Origin: Plantactinospora mayteni
GTDB taxonomy: Bacteria > Actinomycetota > Actinomycetes > Mycobacteriales > Micromonosporaceae
Assembly (NCBI RefSeq): GCF_016862935.1
Contig: NZ_BONX01000009.1
Span: 124,001-188,000 of the forward strand
Length of the DNA stretch: 64,000 bases
Direction: 5' to 3'
The translations under genes and the position numbers were made by a program. Each line of letters begins with the position of its first letter. Position 1 is the first letter of the stretch. The notes beneath the pieces are model-generated. The model was not told where the DNA came from and searched no databases. It saw nothing but the letters and a program-made list of their open reading frames with translations. Positions 57,908 through 64,000 of the stretch are shown in pieces.

Positions 57908-58323
57908 TGGCCATGGACATCACCATTCACGCGGCCTTCCTCCCGCAGACCGACCCGGACGCCGCCCTGGCCTTCTACCGCGACGCCCTCGGCTTCGAGG
58001 TCCGCAACGACGTCGGCTACGCCGGCATGCGCTGGATCACCGTCGGTCCGGTCAAGCAGCCGGAAACCTCCATCGTCCTGCACCCGCCGGCCGCCGATCC
58101 CGGCATCAGCGAAGACGAGCGCCGCACCATCCTCGAACTGATCGCCAAGGGCACCTACACCGCCATCACCCTGGCCACCGAGGACCTCGACGGCGTCTTC
58201 GACCGGCTACAGGCCAGCGGCGCCGACGTCGTCCAGGAGCCGACCGAGCAGCCGTACGGGATCCGCGACTGCGCGTTCCGCGATCCTGCCGGCAACCTGA
58301 TCCGGATCAACCAGCTCCGCTGA
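57907..58323 (+). CDS. VOC-family protein
   Basis: 138 residues. Two glyoxalase-fold modules: FLPQTDPDAALAFYRDALGFEVRNDVGYAGMRWITVGPVKQPETSIVL and ITLATEDLDGVFDRLQASGADVVQEPTEQPYGIRDCAFRDPAGNLIRINQL, the RDPAGNxIRI ending typical of the family. Metal-ligand His/Glu positions cannot be fixed without an alignment. It is coupled to the AraC-type regulator. Small-molecule binding or detoxification is likely. Confidence 0.87.
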   Translation: MAMDITIHAAFLPQTDPDAALAFYRDALGFEVRNDVGYAGMRWITVGPVKQPETSIVLHPPAADPGISEDERRTILELIAKGTYTAITLATEDLDGVFDRLQASGADVVQEPTEQPYGIRDCAFRDPAGNLIRINQLR

Positions 58324-58556
58324 CCCGCGCCGTTCACCCCGATCGCGTCCGGGAAGTCGACGCAGTCCCGGAATCGCCACCGAACCGTCCCGGATCACCG
58401 CCACCACCCGACCAGGTGGACACGCGTACCGTTGTCGCGACCGCCGACGAGAGACAACCCGACATACTGCCCGAACTCGGTCAGATCGCGCCAGGCGACG
58501 CCCGACGGGAGACCGCGAAGACGGCCCCGCCAGAACAAGATGGAGACACGACAAGC

Positions 58557-60932
<2,376 letters not shown>

Positions 60933-61662
60933 CCGACCCACTCACGGACCGTGAGACGAACCCGACACAGGTCCTGACCAGGGCGATCTTCGACATGCGC
61001 CGACGTCGATGATTCGGCTGGGGTGCCCGGGGGAGTCACGCGCCGGTCGTCGTCACGGTGGTGCTCGATCCGGCAGGGAGGACCCGGGCGCCCGGCGATG
61101 ACGGCCGCCGGTTTCGGCGCGGTGAGCCGTCCGGGCAGGTCTGCCGAACTCGCGGCCCGGGTGCCGACCGGCGCGGCCAAGCCTCGCGCGCGCCGGTCGG
61201 ACGTCGCCGAGCGGTTGTCAGAGGTGCCGCGAGGGGCTGGGACGAGTCCAGTCGTGTCCCGTCCAGTTGGACTCTCGCCCGGGTTCTGTCAGGTCGATAA
61301 TCTACATTATGTCAACTAGTCACCCTCGGGGGTGCGGTGATGCCGGGTGGGAGAAGGTCCTCGGTTGTCCCGCCCGGCATCGCTCGGCCCGTCGGAGGTT
61401 CGCGAGTTGGCGGTACATGGGCGTGTGGGACTGGCCGGCCGACGTCGACCTGACGGCGACGGGCTGGGCTGTGGCTGGTCGGGTGCTGGAGTGATCGCGC
61501 CGTGCACCGTCACCGGCGAGAGCCGCAGCACGTGCTTGGTCTGACGGAAGCCGAGTTCGGCGCCCCTCTCCTGGTGGCTCCTCTCCTGGACCAGCGGGTC
61601 CGGCTAGCCGAGCTGGTCCGGCTCGGGAGCACCAACTTTCAAGATCATTCGACTGGCCGTAC
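60933..61662. other. Gene-free 730-bp spacer with strong hairpin
   Basis: No convincing gene. It holds an AT-rich patch (61298-61316, ATAAT-CTAC-ATTAT) and a strong hairpin (61339-61381). Composition falls in GC compared with the flanks near 61300 and 61640. It lies directly before the third recombinase and could be an attachment or accessory region. Confidence 0.5.
61339..61381. repeat. Hairpin GATGCCGGG...CCCGGCATC
   Basis: The 9-bp perfect arms continue after one mismatch into GGGA/TCCC, giving 13 pairs around a 15-base loop. Possible terminator for the UvrA-like gene or a structural element of the recombinase locus. Confidence 0.6.
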
Positions 61663-61699
61663 TGTCCTAAATCATGCATAATATTCGTTATGCAGGACA
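61663..61699. promoter_or_regulatory. Palindrome overlapping the recombinase start codon
   Basis: TGCATAA-tattcg-TTATGCA (61675-61694) is a perfect 7-bp inverted repeat; the ATG of the recombinase (61690-61692) is inside the right arm. An outer TGTCC/GGACA pair (61663-61667, 61695-61699) may extend it. No ribosome binding site is visible, so translation is probably leaderless or autoregulated by binding here. Confidence 0.65.
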
Positions 61700-62706
61700 A
61701 AGAGGACTTTCTGCTACTCCCCCTCGTCGAGCAGTTCCTGACCTCCCGCGCCACCCGCAAGCCCTCCCCGCACACGCTGGCGGCGTACCGTCGGGATCTG
61801 CTGGCGGTCGCCCGGTTGGTCGCCGACGACCCCGCCACTCCCCTCCCCCTGGCAGCGTTGCCGATCCGCGCCCTGACCGCCCGGTCGCTGCGGGCGGCCT
61901 TCGCCCGGTTCGCCATGCCCCGGGCCGCCGCCTCGATCTACCGGGCCTGGTCCACCTGGAACGGCTTCTTCGACTTCCTGGTCGCCGAGCAGGTGGTGAC
62001 CGGCAACCCGATGCCCGCCGTGGACAAGCCCCGGGTGCCACCCGCCCCACCGAAGCCGCTGCGCGGCGAGCGTACGCCGGAGCAGTTGCTGGCCGGGGTC
62101 GCCGGTCCGGACCAGCGGCAGCGTGATCCGTGGCCGGAGCGGGACCTCGTGGTACTGGCCCTGGCGCTCTGTGCGGGGCTGCGCCTGGCCGAGTTGCTGG
62201 CGTTGCGGACGGGGTCGCTGGCTGGCCGGGACGGTGAGCGCCGGGTCGAGGTGACCGGCAAGGGCAGCCGGTCCCGGTTGATTCCGGTGGAGCCGGAACT
62301 CGACCAGGTGGTCGTGGACTACCTGGAGAGCCGGCGTCGCCGGTTCGGCTCCCGTACGGTCGGGCCGGACTCGGCGCTGCTGGTCGATCGGCAGGGTGCG
62401 CCGCTACGCCGGGGTGGCCTTCAGTATCTGGTGGAGTCCTGTTACCGGCGGGCGGGGATCACCGACCGGGTTCCGCCGGGGGCACGGCTGCACGCGCTGC
62501 GGCACACCTTCGCGACCCGGTTGGCGGAGGACGGGGCGAGTGCTCCGGAGATCATGCGGCTGTTGGGGCACGCGAGTCTGGCGACGAGTCAGAACTACAT
62601 CGAGGTGACCGCCGAGCAGGAGCGGGCGGCGGTGCGGGCCAACCGGACCAACCGGTCGCTGCGCCGGCTGTTGTCGGAGCGGTCGGCGGCGGGTGGGCCC
62701 GGTTAG
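61690..62706 (+). CDS. Tyrosine recombinase, XerC/D-like (third)
   Basis: 338 residues, a clearly different clade from the two paralogues at 1649 and 25322. Core-binding domain (PLVEQFLTSRATRKPSPHTLAAYRRDLLAVARL), then catalytic residues R165 (GLRLAEL), K191 (GKGSRSR), H268 and R271 (HALRHTFATRL), H294 (LLGHASLATSQ) and nucleophile Y303 (NYIEVT). Whether this is a chromosome dimer Xer or an element integrase is not certain. The unusual start inside a palindrome points to autoregulation. Its stop TAG overlaps the convergent stop of the next gene (TTAG). Confidence 0.92.
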   Translation: MQDKEDFLLLPLVEQFLTSRATRKPSPHTLAAYRRDLLAVARLVADDPATPLPLAALPIRALTARSLRAAFARFAMPRAAASIYRAWSTWNGFFDFLVAEQVVTGNPMPAVDKPRVPPAPPKPLRGERTPEQLLAGVAGPDQRQRDPWPERDLVVLALALCAGLRLAELLALRTGSLAGRDGERRVEVTGKGSRSRLIPVEPELDQVVVDYLESRRRRFGSRTVGPDSALLVDRQGAPLRRGGLQYLVESCYRRAGITDRVPPGARLHALRHTFATRLAEDGASAPEIMRLLGHASLATSQNYIEVTAEQERAAVRANRTNRSLRRLLSERSAAGGPG

Positions 62707-64000
62707 CGGGGTGCGGCGGTGCGCAGGCCGGAGACGCTGAGGACCAGGGTCCGGCGGTCGGCGGTGACGACTCCGACCAGGTTGTCGTCGATCGCCACCT
62801 GTTCGGGGGCCTTGTCGCCGACGGCGAACCGGTTGGTGCCTTCGCCGACGGTGGTGTCCTCGACCTGTAGGTGCCAGCGCGGTGGTGATCCGCCGACGGT
62901 GCTGAGCAGGAGTCGTCCGTCGGCGGTGGCCTCGAGGCTGGCGAATTTGGGGAGTTCGCGTTCTGTCTCGCCGGTGGTGCCGTTGACGAGTCGGGGGTTG
63001 TTGATCGTGTCGAAGGTGCCGCGTCCGGTGACCAGGGTGTTGCCGTGGGCGTACCAGTTCTCGTCGGAGTGCTCGACGGTGCTGGTCCAGCGTTTGTCGC
63101 CGGTTGCGGTGTCGAGGGCGATGACGCGGTGGTCGCCGCTGTTGGTGACGGCGACGCAGACGAGGGTCGCCGCGCAGGGTTTGATCCGTTCGACGTACTC
63201 GCCGGCGGCGAGCGGCACGCTCCACTTGGCCCGGAGGTCGGGTACGGCGTAGGCGGCGAGGACGTGGTCGTCGCCGGTGGTCTTGCCGATCACCGTGTTG
63301 TCGTACGCGGTCCAGAGGTCGGGTTCGAGTGGTAGTTTGCCGCTCCCCCGGATCTTTCCGGTGTTGGCGTCGAGCACGTGGCCGCGGTCGTTGGCGGGGT
63401 CGAGTTCGACGATGGTGGTGCCGCCGCGGGGTGCGTCGTGGAGGGTTCCGGCGACGGCGGGCAGGACGCCGGGGGCGGGTGTGCCCAGGGTGCCGGGGGT
63501 GCTCCACTGCCGTACCGGTTCGGCCCGGTGTTCGCCGGAGGTGAGCAGGTCGGGTTCGCCGGGTCTGCTCCACACCTGGCGGCCGGTGCGCAGGTTGACG
63601 CGGCTGATTGCGAGGTCGTCGGAGCTGCCGAGGGTCTCGACGACGGCGTGGCTGCCGTAGTAGGCGACGTCGACGCGGTCGGGCCAGGCGCGTTGCCAGA
63701 GCACCGTGCCGTCTTTGCCGGAGAGTACGGCGCGGACGTCCTGGCCGCCGTTGGTGACGGAGTTCTCGCCGTCGACGATGATCAGGTCTTCGACGGCGGT
63801 GAGCCGGAGGTCGGTGGGTTCGATCGGCAGGGTCGCCGTCCAGCGGGGTGGGCCGGCGGAGGGGGTCAGGGCCACCACTTCGGTGCTGCGGTCGCCGGCG
63901 ACGGCGGAGATCACGTCGGTGCCGTGCACGGTGACGGCGGCGGCGCCCCGGCGGGTGCCGGTGTACGCGTTGGCCTGGTCGAGGGTTCCGGCGGGTGTGG
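62703..64000 (-). CDS. PQQ-like beta-propeller repeat protein (5' end beyond window)
   Basis: At least 432 residues, running past the right edge. Repeats of about 45 residues with Trp and Gly (DGTVLWQRAWPDRVDV, LRTGRQVWSRPGEPD, TGDKRWTSTVEHSDENW) are the PQQ/quinoprotein-like beta-propeller blades. There is no signal peptide in the visible part. Such proteins are often extracytoplasmic scaffolds or sensors that do not bind PQQ. Ends convergently with the third recombinase, sharing overlapping stop codons. Confidence 0.85.
   Translation of the reverse strand, partial: TPAGTLDQANAYTGTRRGAAAVTVHGTDVISAVAGDRSTEVVALTPSAGPPRWTATLPIEPTDLRLTAVEDLIIVDGENSVTNGGQDVRAVLSGKDGTVLWQRAWPDRVDVAYYGSHAVVETLGSSDDLAISRVNLRTGRQVWSRPGEPDLLTSGEHRAEPVRQWSTPGTLGTPAPGVLPAVAGTLHDAPRGGTTIVELDPANDRGHVLDANTGKIRGSGKLPLEPDLWTAYDNTVIGKTTGDDHVLAAYAVPDLRAKWSVPLAAGEYVERIKPCAATLVCVAVTNSGDHRVIALDTATGDKRWTSTVEHSDENWYAHGNTLVTGRGTFDTINNPRLVNGTTGETERELPKFASLEATADGRLLLSTVGGSPPRWHLQVEDTTVGEGTNRFAVGDKAPEQVAIDDNLVGVVTADRRTLVLSVSGLRTAAPR

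Overview
The window is very GC-rich DNA with GTG, TTG and ATG starts, many ATGA/GTGA gene overlaps, little leader sequence before several genes, and actinobacterial family members throughout (LuxR-type large ATP-binding regulators, paired dynamin-like GTPases, a DUF504-type RNA-repair protein, a cytochrome bd oxidase). It looks like a filamentous actinomycete chromosome, most probably Micromonosporaceae. This is inferred from composition and gene content; there is no rRNA in the window to confirm it.

Bases 1 to about 11,700 are an accessory region. It holds a frameshifted methyltransferase, an HNH endonuclease, a tyrosine recombinase, and a complete Tn3-family transposon at 2774-9177. The transposon has 37-bp perfect terminal inverted repeats and an exact 5-bp target duplication (CACTC). 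It carries a resolvase, a TetR regulator, a drug-efflux-type MFS pump and a 1000-residue transposase. Beyond it lie a DUF1062 protein, a cytidine-deaminase-like enzyme, a HAD-hydrolase remnant and a lower-GC orphan gene.

Bases 12,000-30,500 hold a large orphan, two ABC ATPase/permease pairs facing a NarL-type two-component system, a MazEF-like toxin-antitoxin pair, a MarR/MFS divergent pair, a GNAT, a TetR with three operator-like sites in front of a small membrane protein, a WYL regulator, a second copy of the left-hand tyrosine recombinase, an AidB-like acyl-CoA dehydrogenase and thymidine kinase. Bases 30,500-43,400 carry UMF1-type MFS, glycerophosphodiesterase, a membrane-anchored Hsp70-like ATPase, 6-phosphogluconate dehydrogenase, and a three-gene dynamin operon facing two LuxR-type regulators.

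The most notable locus is 44,310-49,108, a two-gene RNA-repair operon. The first protein fuses an RNA-ligase-like adenylyltransferase to a P-loop kinase. The second (about 982 residues) joins an MJ1316/DUF504 domain, an endonuclease/exonuclease/phosphatase domain, a 2H phosphoesterase and a poly(A)-polymerase-like nucleotidyltransferase. Together they contain end-recognition, end-healing, sealing and tailing activities on two polypeptides.

The rest (49,200-64,000) holds an acyltransferase, cydAB behind an 11-bp perfect inverted repeat, a siderophore-interacting reductase with a hairpin-rich leader, glyA, a DUF6319-like protein, an SDR, an AraC/VOC pair, a UvrA-like ABC protein, a third tyrosine recombinase whose start codon lies inside a palindrome, and a beta-propeller protein cut by the window end.
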